Shown in pieces: positions 25,901-34,189 of a stretch of 64,000 bases of DNA. The stretch is from Xiphophorus maculatus. Taxonomy: Eukaryota; Chordata; Actinopteri; Cyprinodontiformes; Poeciliidae. Position 1 is the first letter of the stretch; each line of letters starts with the position of its first letter. A model generated the notes under the pieces. The model was not told the origin of the DNA and searched no databases. It saw nothing but the letters and a program-made list of their open reading frames with translations. The stretch spans positions 12,294,594 to 12,358,593 of the forward strand of contig NC_036453.1 in the NCBI RefSeq assembly GCF_002775205.1, given 5' to 3'. Position numbers and translations under genes: made by a program.

Positions 25901-28615
25901 CAGTAGCAGTCGGTTTTGTAACAAATCTCAAGAGGCCTCTGACACCATTAGTTGTTGGCAAGCACTGCTAATCCACACCCTTTTCTTTTGCTGCTCCTCT
26001 TCATTGTTAGAAAGTCGAGCAGAGAGACGCTGGAGGAGGGGACACAATAAATTCTTGATCGATGGAGGAGTTCAGGTATTATTTTAGCTTTCAGATGCCA
26101 ATTGGCTGTTCCCAGAAGTAAAAACAATACCTAGTTGCCAAGGTTACGCGTCATGATTTGCGAATGCCAAGCAGATTGGTGACCGCTCCAAAAGCAGGAA
26201 GCGGGCTGTAGAACATGGCATTCTGGGTACACCCAAAACAAACACATTAGCCTAGCGCTAATGGCTCCTGGTCTTTTGGGAAAGATAAAAAAGAAATCCC
26301 ACAACAGTTCAAATCTGGCACCTCTCCATTTTCCTTCCTTCTTCAATGTTGTGAAGAAGGAAGTTGCCCTCAGTGTCTTCTTCAGAGGTTTTTGTGTCAT
26401 TTCCTCCAGGGGTTCTTGGTGCAGCGCCACCACAGACCAGGAGGGGAACTAGTTTTTCAAAGCAAAACGAACCGCAACAGCTGAAAATGTGAAAAGTGCT
26501 GCAACTTTGGACTCCAATCGAACCAATCAGGTCGGGAAAAACGCCGTCCCATATCTTGCTGAAAATCCTAACTGTGCTTTTGAAATAATTATACCTGAAG
26601 ATATCCATAACATCCCATTGAACAAAATACACACATCCTCCTTTTGCAAAGAATTTACTTTTTTCTTTATTTTAAAACCCAAGAATGTGTACTAATTAGT
26701 TTTTTTTTTTGTTTTGTTTTTTTTAAATGCCAACACATTTCCTGTACTAGAATTCAATCAAAATAAGTTGTATTTTTTTCAATAGATCATGTAACATTAT
26801 CGGCTCTAAACAAATGTTATTTAGCTGGACTGGAGGCAAATTATATATATAGATATATAAAATAAATAAAGTCCAGGCCACCACTAGATGAAATGCAGAA
26901 AAATCCTCAAAGAACTGAAGCAACGTTGGAAAGAAGAGCGACCTACACTCACTCCACATCAGATGTTATTTTTAAAGATGGGTTTACAAGTTGTTGAATC
27001 GTGGGAGGTGCTTCGTTTTTCACACAGTTTTGGCGTTACAGCTGCATGTTGAGTTAAATAAAATTAGGACCTGGTAACGACTCATAGGATTAAATGATTG
27101 TTGAAATAATCGGCAACTAGTCGGGTAATTGATTAATCCCTAAGTGGAGAATAGACTAAAAAAAGACTATTTACTGAAAGAACAGTAAATACCCAGAGCA
27201 GAACAAAATAGGCATATATTTTGCATTGAAGATAAATTTAAAAAAAATGTTACCTAAATACAGATAAAATTCTATTTTTAAAAAATCTGTTCATCTAAAA
27301 TATAATCGACAGATGAGTGTAGATAATCACATCTTTTTCACGTTAAGTCCAACTGAAAGAGCTGAGCTTTTCACAGGCTGTTGTTGGACGTATGTTTTAG
27401 CTGCGACAAATGATCAAGCATTTATTATCTAATTAATTGATTAATCGTCAGGGGGGAAAAAAACATCAAGGGAATAATTATTTTCTAAAATAATCTGCAC
27501 CCCTTCTCTCTAATTTACATTAAGTGCTGGTATTTCAACTTTCTCAGTTTTTTCACTCGTCATTGAAGCCAGTTTGATGACTAGGATGAAGTGGAATAGT
27601 TGTGAGATTAAATTAAATGGACTATTTTTTGTAAAGTGTCTTGAGATGGAAGGTTGTGTAATATACACTGAATAAGTTGTCCAAACATCACGCTTAATCT
27701 AACTGCACCTGTTTTCAGATTTACAAACAAATAGTACTAAAAGATTTCATAAAGTTTTATAAATCTGCAATTACTGTACAACAATATTTGTAACCGATTA
27801 TGCTCCAGATCTTCAGATGTGTTGACAATGACGACATTATAACAACCCCAACATGTGTGAAGGAAATAATAAAAAAAAATCTCATTTCATCTTGTGGATT
27901 TGCTGATGTGGTGCTGCGGTAAAAAAAACAACCCGCAGCTACTGTGAGTGAAGCAAAACAAAATAATTTATTTAAAATACTGTAAATTAAATCATCTTCG
28001 CTGAAATTTACATTAAATGGCTTTTTTCCCTCCTGCCCCACTGGGTGACACGTAGGTAAACACGGCTAACATAAAGCCCCTGTTTCATTATAAAGCAGTT
28101 TATATTAACAGATATTTTTATTAGTTAGAAGAGATTTTAAAACATGTAAACTACCGAACCAGTCAGTGACTGGATCTGACCTGAGTCGTTCTTTATCGTT
28201 CAGAGGAAGCCGCGAACAGGGCGGCAGCCATCGTCTGCCGCCGAACTCTATTCACATTTCAGTCTATTTAAAGTTTGTCATCTATACCGTCAAGGCGACC
28301 AGCATGTGACAGTTCAATAGGAATAAAGAGGCAACAAATCCTGCTCCGGGGTGTTTAATTAGCATCGGCTTTTACAGTAAGACTAAACAAAGTCGTTTTA
28401 ATGCGAAAAACAGGGGCTGGGGGAGCAACGATGATAACATCGCAGGGCTAACGAGCGTGATTTATCACAGGAAAAAACAGTTAACGCTGATTCAGGCGTC
28501 GCGGAACGGGATTTTGAATCAGTTTTAAGGTTTAACACTCACCAAATATAACGCACAGCAAACACCCAGACCATAAAACAGCCATGCAAACGCTCTTCGT
28601 CCATCTGGGCTCCAT
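11428..28615 (-). CDS. mpzl1: Myelin protein zero-like 1 (PZR), complete, 6 coding exons, 266 aa
   Basis: This is a single-pass cell-surface glycoprotein whose relatives recruit the phosphatase SHP-2 through two ITIMs and signal in adhesion and migration. Coding exons (minus strand): 28543-28615, 24275-24456, 21615-21825, 16633-16765, 12165-12270, 11428-11523. All introns are GT-AG, frame is kept throughout, and the sum is 801 nt. The protein has a signal peptide (about 1-31) and a V-type Ig domain with Cys52, Trp68 and Cys133 and the DVKNPPD signature of the P0 family. NGT sites lie at 44 and 128. The transmembrane helix is about 166-189. The cytosolic tail carries VIYVQL (Tyr240) and VVYADI (Tyr260), ending RKN. 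Length and both ITIMs match human MPZL1 (269 aa). MPZ itself lacks these ITIMs, and MPZL2/3 do not fit the tail, so the assignment is firm. Regulation is not readable beyond a modestly CpG-containing 5' end. Confidence 0.93.
11800..12110 (+). mobile_element. L2/Maui-like LINE reverse-transcriptase remnant
   Basis: Reading the plus strand with small frame changes gives a run like KVHLLVYKSLNSLAPKYLKD, the C-terminal end typical of L2-clade reverse transcriptases in fish. A stop in the CTGTAGCTC position and frame breaks show it is dead. It lies in mpzl1 intron 5, 55 bases from exon 5. Confidence 0.65.
12165..12270 (-). CDS. mpzl1: mpzl1 coding exon 5 (variable tail)
   Basis: Acceptor AAACTAG precedes 12270 and donor CAG|GTAGGA follows 12165. 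It completes Gly200 and encodes CTSLEGASSEAPRPLKKAE and onward to residue 235. The Cys after the DYEG junction is also present in human (DYTGC). The exon is GC-rich and otherwise poorly conserved. It was accepted because it is the only frame-consistent bridge between exons 4 and 6. Confidence 0.85.
12570..12940. repeat. Degenerate minisatellite, about 17-22 bp units
   Basis: Variants of AAGTTCTAGAAAGTAAC recur roughly 15 times with drifting spacing and many substitutions. It lies in mpzl1 intron 4. Confidence 0.8.
13425..13890. repeat. Dispersed repeat (GCAATATGGACTTAAAG type)
   Basis: The start AGCGGTGAGCAATATGGACT and the end TACATGCTCACCCCTACT carry short inverted ends (GGTGAGC/GCTCACC). 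From memory, GGGCGATATGGCCTAAA-type elements are common in fish. A related start occurs near 4905. It is probably a non-autonomous DNA transposon. Confidence 0.5.
14274..15800. mobile_element. hAT-family DNA transposon, non-autonomous, with perfect 8-bp TSD
   Basis: The terminal inverted repeats are CAGTGGTCCCCAACC (left) and the reverse complement TAGTGGTCCCCAACC (right). Perfect 8-bp target duplications GTTTACAG flank it at 14266-14273 and 15801-15808. The 1527-bp interior has no intact transposase frame. It carries a nested foldback element at 15273-15423 and a GC-rich palindromic stretch near 15000-15050. It sits in mpzl1 intron 4. Confidence 0.9.
15273..15423. mobile_element. Foldback mini-transposon nested in the hAT element (151 bp)
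   Basis: The two ends are perfect 23-bp inverted repeats containing GAGGATTAGGGCCAC. The interior is tandem GAATTCCGACTTTAA-like units. ATCT occurs on both flanks as a possible 4-bp target duplication. Related copies lie at 21895-22322 and 49060-49175, and a core-only copy at 24936-25018. Confidence 0.8.
16633..16765 (-). CDS. mpzl1: mpzl1 coding exon 4 (transmembrane)
   Basis: Encodes residues 156-199, including the hydrophobic helix IVILAVCGALILLIAVAIA and the start of the tail ending RHDYEG. Acceptor TTCCAG, donor GG|GTGAGT. Confidence 0.93.
16838..17100. repeat. Tc1-related dispersed repeat fragment
   Basis: The sequence ACAAAAATATTCATACCCTT, followed by TTTTCATATTTTCCTCATG and ending near GGCTTTGACTAGG, follows the layout of a common fish non-autonomous element recognised from memory. 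A related element at 36919-37240 shows the TTGCAAAA ends. Boundaries are approximate. Confidence 0.5.
18386..18920. mobile_element. TTAA-flanked non-autonomous element (piggyBac/Kolobok-like)
   Basis: TTAA at 18386-18389 followed by AGCTG, and CAGCT followed by TTAA at 18917-18920, give short inverted ends and a TTAA target duplication. There is no transposase. It includes a homopolymer A run near 18880. The interior resembles other fish repeats with AACCAATCAGA words. It sits in mpzl1 intron 3. Confidence 0.5.
21134..21407. mobile_element. MITE with CAGG(A/G)TTCCCCC ends
   Basis: The left end CAGGATTCCCCCCTG and the right end TTCTGGGGGAAACCCTG are imperfect inverted repeats. AATTA precedes and follows the element. 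An isolated related terminus lies near 19707-19735. It is in mpzl1 intron 3, about 200 bases from exon 3. Confidence 0.55.
21615..21825 (-). CDS. mpzl1: mpzl1 coding exon 3 (second half of Ig domain)
   Basis: Encodes residues 86-155 including KKDASI, the DNGTFFC strand-F motif with Cys133, and DVKNPPD. Acceptor TTTCTAG, donor AAAG|GTAGAT. Confidence 0.95.
21895..22322. mobile_element. Foldback element copy split by a SINE
   Basis: The left end GAGGATTAGAACCACTG and the right end CAGTGGCTCTAATCCTCTT match the 15273-15423 family. CTGACTTTAATCTTCTGAGAT and AGTCAGAATTATT interior words lie on each side of an inserted SINE (about 21955-22205). The SINE therefore inserted later. Confidence 0.7.
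21955..22205 (-). mobile_element. tRNA-derived SINE
   Basis: On the minus strand it starts with GGTGGCGCAGCGGGTTAGC (A-box like), then GGGTTCGACTCCCG (B-box). A GGTCCCGACTCCC tandem follows, then a tRNA-unrelated body, and it ends in GGGATGAATAAAGT and an (ATT)n tail. This is the order of a Pol III SINE with a LINE-like 3' tail. Confidence 0.8.
22491..22518. repeat. (CA)n microsatellite
   Basis: About 14 uninterrupted CA units in mpzl1 intron 2. Confidence 0.95.
22895..22921. repeat. A27 homopolymer
   Basis: Uninterrupted A run in mpzl1 intron 2. Other shorter A runs occur at 17624-17641, 22692-22709 and 18880-18893. Confidence 0.9.
23024..23970. repeat. Dispersed repeat (GGGCTGAAACGATTAAT family)
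   Basis: It opens with AGGGCTGAAACGATTAATAG and closes with AATAATTGTTAGTCGCAGAC, and is full of ATTAATC/GATTAAT words. Related copies in this window lie near 27080-27505, 37840-38195, 44640-44790 and 56790-57420. This is a well-populated, old family of probable non-autonomous DNA transposons. Confidence 0.65.
24275..24456 (-). CDS. mpzl1: mpzl1 coding exon 2 (first half of Ig domain)
   Basis: Encodes residues 25-85: the end of the signal peptide, the mature start AITVYAD, Cys52 in LRCTF and Trp68 in SVSWSF. Acceptor AACAG, donor GTG|GTGAGT. Confidence 0.93.
24757..25018. repeat. Half copies of two foldback families
   Basis: The stretch 24757-24935 (CTGCAAAAACAAAATATCTT, then AAAGTAACTTTTCAGCAAGA) matches one arm of the long-armed element at 60860-61345. 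The stretch 24936-25018 is tandem AAAGTCAGAATTCTGA units, the core of the 15273 family. Confidence 0.55.
25775..26045. mobile_element. LINE 3'-end fragment
   Basis: CTTTATTTATCCCAAAGGGA, followed by GGATGGTGATGCTGTGGGCA and CTCAAGAGGCCTCTGAC, is the tail-proximal sequence of a common fish LINE. A shorter relative is at 44860-44945 and an end-only copy at 61890-61945. It is in mpzl1 intron 1. Confidence 0.5.
26150..26545. repeat. Dispersed repeat, copy B (see 9440-10050)
   Basis: Diverged but collinear with copy A over about 390 bases, including CAGTGTCTTCTTCAGAGGTT and GGTTCTTGGTGCAGCGCC. It lacks the left third seen in copy A. It lies in mpzl1 intron 1. Confidence 0.65.
27080..27505. repeat. 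Dispersed repeat (TTAATCGATT-rich family)
   Basis: It begins CATAGGATTAAATGATTGTTG, continues GGGTAATTGATTAATCC, and ends TAATCTGCACCCCTT. Same family as 23024-23970. It lies in mpzl1 intron 1. Confidence 0.55.
28543..28615 (-). CDS. mpzl1: mpzl1 coding exon 1 (signal peptide)
   Basis: ATG at 28615-28613 encodes MEPRWTKSVCMAVLWSGCLL and four more residues, then donor TTTG|GTGAGT. A second ATG at codon 11 would also give a working signal peptide. The first is chosen because it lies in the same exon and gives the family's usual length. Confidence 0.88.
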
Positions 28616-28760
28616 TATGTTGTTGTAAATAGGAGTAGCTCCTCGGCCACGACGATAAAGTTAGCTTCCGATTGATAGCTTCCGAGCAGGCAGTTTGTTA
28701 AAGGGACAGTTCACCACTTTCAAAGCAACGCTTAGGTTAAAGGTTTTCCTTTTTCTTTCT
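28616..28760 (-). promoter_or_regulatory. mpzl1: Putative mpzl1 5'UTR and core promoter
   Basis: Immediately upstream of the start codon the sequence gains CpGs (CTCGGCCACGACG near 28640-28655, CCGAGCAGG near 28683) with no TATA box at a usual distance. Position is the main support. Confidence 0.4.
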
Positions 28761-28983
28761 AGCATCTGAACCACAAAATAAAAATTAAAGAGACTTTGAA
28801 CGCCATGTCTTGGCTGAGCTTGCAGGCATTTTTTTACCAGGTCAATAAATTCGTCAGCTCTTTATTTTCAATTCCTGTTTTTGTTTAAATCTCACTAAGC
28901 GTTTTATAACATGCATATGTATTCTCGTTCATTTCTGGGTAGAGCTGCAAGAGGGCAGACTATATTTGTGACCGCTGCTCTAG

Positions 28984-30205
28984 GAACTACTGCCTTAAAT
29001 CTTCTTCAGTCCAAAATAAATCCAAACATTTGTCAGATCTGCATTAGATTATTGTAAAAGTGCAGATCATTTTAGACCCAGCTTGTTCAACCTTTACACT
29101 ATCTGCTAAAAATAAAATATAGTATATTTTGGGAACCTCTGGGCTACCATAATATTTACTAGCGCTAGGAAATAGATAGTATAGTTTGCTTATTATTGGG
29201 GGGCTCGATTTGAGAAAACTGAAAAACATTTTTTGTCTGTTCTCGTCAATAAAAACAGAATCTGTGTCAGTCTTCACCTTAAAACGCTTTGTGTGTTTAT
29301 CAAAGTTCTAATGCAGCAGATTTTACTGCACCGGCATGTACTTTTAGATACAAGTCAATAGATGTTGTTCTATTTACCATGAAAATAGAAAGAAATCAGA
29401 AACCTTGGAGAAGATGATCCCTTTGTGTTGCATCTAACATTTTTCCAAGTACATTTTAAGTTCAAATTTGTAGTTTGTCCTGAGACACACAAGGCCCTGC
29501 TTTAACGCCCTTCTTCTGAGATATGGGGTCAACTTGACCTTTAAATCACATATTTAAAGTGGATCTGTGCGCCACTGATTCTATTGAGCTAAACGACAAA
29601 ACAATGTTGTAACATCTTTCCTCAACAAGGAATCAGAGGCCAACTTCACAGTCATGTTCCTCTCCTTTTTTTTTGTTTCCCCACCTTCTTCGCAGAGCAG
29701 ATTTATCTTTCTGACTGTTTGTCGCCCCCTGCAGGTTTCCCAAGAAAGATGCATCTAATCTACATCCACACTGCTGAATCAGACAAGAAAAAGTGAGAAT
29801 AGGAATCTTTACGAGCCAATAAATTACACTGGGGTCTTCAAAATAAAGGAATCGTAAACTAATCATTTCCATATAAAATCTGTCTTACTGCTTCTTTTTA
29901 AAGCGTAAAAAACTAATTAATTGCCAGAGGCATAAAAGAAAAGCAGCCCACTTGGCAGAGCAATTATTTTAGAAAAGTGATGAGAAATAAGTGGCACAGA
30001 CTGCCAATCCGAATAGCTGAACCTCATACAGGTTAGTATTACGTCAAAGATAATTGACAATTATCAATTGTCTTGAGAATTATCTTAACATAATTTGATA
30101 ATTATCTAGATAATCATCAAATTGTCTTGATAATTGTCAAACTATCAAGATGATTTGGTAAATGATGAAGTCTGATATGGAGGACAGAAACTGACATAAA
30201 TAAAA
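28984..30205. repeat. Duplicated intergenic block, copy 1
   Basis: Collinear with 32141-33120 over its whole length. Shared words include CAGCTTGTTCAACCTTTA, TTGTTCTATTTACCATGAAA, GAATCAGAGGCCAACTTCAC and GAAACTGACATAA. Copy 1 carries extra segments: about 70 bases near 29660-29740 and the palindromic cluster 30040-30150. No frame is conserved between copies. Confidence 0.85.
30040..30150. repeat. Palindromic AT cluster
   Basis: GATAATTGACAATTATCAA, AATTATCTAGATAATCAT and TTGTCTTGATAATTGTCAA are nested or tandem inverted repeats. At the matching site copy 2 has only a short GTGATAATTGG remnant, so this is a local expansion in copy 1. Confidence 0.75.
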
Positions 30206-30225
30206 GCAGAAATGTACAAATGGAC

Positions 30226-30276
30226 CAATCCATCCATCCATCCATCCATCCATCTATCCATCCATCCATCCATCCA
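30226..30276. repeat. (ATCC)n microsatellite
   Basis: About 12 CATC/ATCC tetranucleotide units with one CTAT interruption, at the head of the adjoining dispersed repeat. Confidence 0.95.
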
Positions 30277-30550
30277 TTTTCTTACACCCTTATCCCATTG
30301 GGTCAGGAGGGTTGCTGGTGCCTCTCCAGCTGTCAAATGGTTTACACCCTGGACAGGTCGCCAGTCCGTCGCAGGGCAACACAGAGACACATGGGACAAA
30401 CAACCATGCTCACACACACACACACCTAGGGAGAATTTAGAGAGACCAATTAACCTGACAGTCTGTGGGATTTTTGGACTGTGGGAGGAAGCCGGAGTAC
30501 CCGGAGAGAACTCATGCATGCACAGGGAGAAGATGCAAACTCGCAAAGCA
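30277..30550. repeat. Common teleost dispersed repeat
   Basis: It contains the familiar words CACCCTGGACAGGTCGCCAG, GCAGGGCAACACAGAGACA, GAGAGACCAATTAACCTGAC and GAGGAAGCCGGAGTACCCGG. From memory, this block preceded by ATCC repeats is abundant in fish genomes. An older reverse-oriented copy lies at 51424-51590. Confidence 0.85.
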
Positions 30551-31796
30551 GTTAATTTATTTTGCTCTTTAAGTTACAAGATACTTGTCTGCAACATTGC
30601 GAACCTGTAATGATGAATTCACAATGTCAAACACTGTGAAATTATAATTATTGTTATCAAACATGCCGCTTTGAAGCCCAAAAAAAAAAAAACCCTCCGA
30701 AATATAAAGGGCCAACCACGAGAATCAACTCATTTAAAGTTAAAACTCAGTTTCACGTAAATAGAAAGACGGTAACATAAATGTTTGACTTTGAAACTGA
30801 AGCGTTCAAGATTGCTATCAAGCTCATTTTCTATTTGCAGCTCCACTAATCGTTTTGATTTATGTTACCAAGACACATGAAAACAAACCTTTATCTTGGC
30901 CTTTTTCTATTCTTCCCCTTGCTGTTCTCTGTCACTGCAACACTTTTGAAACATTGTTTTGATTACTTTGATGCACTGCAGCACACATTACCGACGAAGC
31001 ATGACCAACCGCGGCCACAAGGGGGCACCCAAGATAATTTATCTTTTCTTTTTGCCCATATAAAAAAAATATTTCTACATGATCAAATTTATATAATTGT
31101 AAAACAAATTAACAACTTTATGCAGAAACTGTGTGTTTTTGTTAACAACAAAGAAATCATCACAAAAAAAGAAAGAAAAGAAAAAAGCTCCACTTAAGGG
31201 GGCCCCTAGTGGCCATGGGACCCAAACAACTGCTTAGTTGCTTTGCTTCGGGCTGGCCCTGGCTAGAAAACATCCTAACAAATAGTTTATTCGATCAAAA
31301 AAAATTTAAAGCTAAAAATAAATCACTGCCAATTAATTTACAAGAATTTTTCATCTTAAGCTCAGTTGACAGAAATGACAGAAGGAAGTTTGATTTCAAA
31401 AGTAAAACTGTGTCTAGTATTGTAAAGCAAATGTGCATTTCGGTGAATGGAGAAAAATTATGAAATGGTTCGGACAAGGAGTGAAATGCTTTATTTTAAA
31501 TGAATTCAAAACACTTTATAATAAAAAAATTTTTTATACACTTTTGAGTTAAAAATGAGGAGAATGATATATTGCTTGCAACTCATATTGTTATAATTTA
31601 ATGTGAGCCTCCATGAACAATGCATTTTGTAACTATTGAGAAAGGGGCAGGTTTCTGTGAGACTTTTCTTCTCCTCCTGCCTTTACCCTTCTGTAGAGTA
31701 AGGGTTGTAAGGGAATGTGTTTGTAACTTAATGAAGCATTTTGTTAAATCGAGTGAATTGACTGATTGATTTATTGATTTCCTTTACTTCCAAAAT

Positions 31797-31882
31797 CTCG
31801 GTTACGGGTCGATAATAATGTTAGTGGGCGAAGAGGGGACCCAAACTGCACCCAGTCTCCGGGCTGAGGCCATCATGGGAAA
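31797..31882. repeat. Fragment similar to the beginning of the rabep1 3'UTR
   Basis: Matches 35073-35166 in the same orientation: GGTTACGGGTCG, ATAATAA(C/T)GTTAG, CCCAGTCTCCGG(T/G)CTGAGG and CCATCATG, with a small indel in the middle. The source block runs from 3'UTR up to the stop codon of rabep1, and similarity stops there. Confidence 0.75.
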
Positions 31883-32050
31883 CAGTCGCAAGCTTGCACA
31901 AAACTTTAACAGAAAACATGGAACAAGCATCACACATGACACTGTGGCAAAATATTATTTGCAAGTTTCAGAAAACTGGAAATGTCGCAGATCAACCACC
32001 AAGTGGTCCAAGACGTGTAGCGATTACAGAGTCCCACAACAGTAAAAACG
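31880..32050 (+). pseudogene. Frameshifted helix-turn-helix transposase fragment
   Basis: The plus-strand frame reads KLAQNFNRKHGTSITHDTVA, then changes frame to continue FQKTGNVADQPPSGPRRVA. This looks like an N-terminal DNA-binding helix-turn-helix region with a following proline/arginine linker, as in Tc1/IS630-type transposases. One frameshift, absence of a catalytic domain and short length mark a relic. The family is inferred from memory only. Confidence 0.5.
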
Positions 32051-32140
32051 GTTGTCCAATATAAGATGTTTATTTTTTCCATGTATGGAAACTTATGGCC
32101 CCCCCCTGTATTTGTGACCCCAACTTTAAGATCATCTTCA

Positions 32141-33120
32141 GTCCAAACTACATCCGAACATTCGTCAAATAGACACAGCTTGTTCAACCTTTATTCTGCT
32201 GAAAACAAAACGTAAAGTATTTTCAGAAACCTTTGGGCTATCATGTCAATATTTACTAAAGCTAGAAAATAAATAGCATAGCTTACTTATTATTGGAGCC
32301 TCTATTGAAGAAAAGAAAAATATATTTTGTCTATTCTCATCAATAAAACAGAATCTGTTAGTCTTCACTTGAATGCAGCAATTAAAAACAGATTTTACTG
32401 CACCAACATGTTGTTCTATTTACCATGAAAATAGAATGAAAACAGAGGGGTTGAAAAAGATGATCACCTTGAGTTGCATCTAACATTTTTCTAAGTCCAT
32501 TGTAATGTAAATGTCATAGATGTCATATTTCTGTGGGAAGCACAAAAACACTTCAGGGGCCACAAATGGCCCTGGGCCCTACTTTGAACACCTTTTGGGG
32601 TCAACTGGACCTTTATATTACATTTTAAAGTGAATCTGTGCATCACAGATTCTCTTGGGCTAGACCGCTAAACTTTGTAATATCTTTCCTCGACAAGGAA
32701 TCAGAGGCCAACTTCACAGTCATGCTCCTCTCCCCAGAAAGATGCATCTAATGTTTCCACCCTGCTGGATCAGACAAGAAAATGTGAGAATTAAGATTTT
32801 TACAGGCCAATAAATGGCATTGGGCGCTTCATAAAAAAAGAATTATAAACCAATAAGATCTACATAATATCCGTTTTTCTTGCTTCTTTTCAAAGTGTAA
32901 AGAACAACTAAATACCAAACGTATAAAAGCAAATTATTTTGCCAATTATTTCAGAAAGTGACACATACACTCAACATACTACCAATCCAAATGGCTGAAC
33001 CCCCAACGAAGACAGGTTATTATTACATCAACGAGGCCAACTGTGATAATTGGTGAAGTATGGTATGGAGGATAGAAACTGACATAATAAAATATAAAAG
33101 CAAAAAAATATATAAATGGC
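32141..33120. repeat. Duplicated intergenic block, copy 2
   Basis: Direct-oriented counterpart of 28984-30205, shorter by deletions. The end GGTATGGAGGATAGAAACTGA matches the end of copy 1. The space between the copies is about 1.9 kb. Confidence 0.85.
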
Positions 33121-34189
33121 CCAATAAATGTGTCAATACACTTAACATGTACCAAATAATTTAAAAAAGGGGAATCTTACCTAATGCTTTAATACATAAT
33201 TGACCTTCATATTTATTTTTCTTAGTTTATTTTTCTTTTTAATAATTACTTTTCCATTATTAATCCTGTGTTCCAGTTGTAGTCGTAACTGGGAAATTGC
33301 AATTTACCAGTCAAAACAAAATCAACTGGAATGCTTTCCGAAGTTGGATTTTCCACTGGGAAAGTGGGCTCAGCTCCGACTTTGCATTTCAACATGGCGG
33401 CTTGGCAACAGTGGCAAGCTCTGGTGGAAACATGTTTATTTCACAAGACACATGTGCAACACTGTGTCCAAAATCAACGTTACAAGTTTGTTTATGGAAA
33501 GTAACATTTAAAACGAAGGGGTACTGCGAACAATGTCTATGGCCTGGAACCTCTGGTGTGATGTCGAGCCATGCTCTGGGAGGCGATATCAGTCAAGCTG
33601 GGAGGAACAAAATGAAAGGAAATGCACCTTTACAAACCCCTCGACGTCATACTCACCTTTAAATGTGTTTGAATAAGCCCGTCAAAAGCAAAGGCAAAGG
33701 CACGAGGGTTCGGGATGAGCAGAGGACCAATGACGGGTGGTCCGTTGTTACAACACCTATATCAGGTCCACCAATCACGAAGAGGCACCGGCACACTCCA
33801 ATTACATAATGAAAATAAAAAATGCCTCTTCAATAGTAGTCATAGCCAATGGTGTGACTCAATTAAAATTTTTAATCCATTCCACCGCTGTTGTTTACGG
33901 ATGTCACTTGTGCAACAGATTTACGGGCGTACCAGAAACACAACGCAAGTTTCCAACCGGGGACAGAAACCTCTAATTAATTTACGCGTTGATTATAACA
34001 CTTTTACTTGTAAGTTTGCTGCAGTAAGCAGGTGAGTATTGAGTTAATTTTATGAAAACAAAATCAACACATCCAAAGTTCTCACCTCTATTATCATAAA
34101 TCAGATGGTTGAAGTGAAGGAATGTCACATTTGTATTTTTCCTGGTTTTTCTAAATGTATAGAAACCCGTTACTCCACATAGGAATGAA

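Noticed and set aside
30145..30610. Overlapping open frames of about 130 codons on both strands
   Set aside because: They are translations of the ATCC microsatellite and adjoining dispersed repeat; no splice support or protein similarity.
33200..34035. Frames of 79-121 codons right of the duplicated block
   Set aside because: The sequence carries repeat-like inverted words and no domain; considered intergenic.
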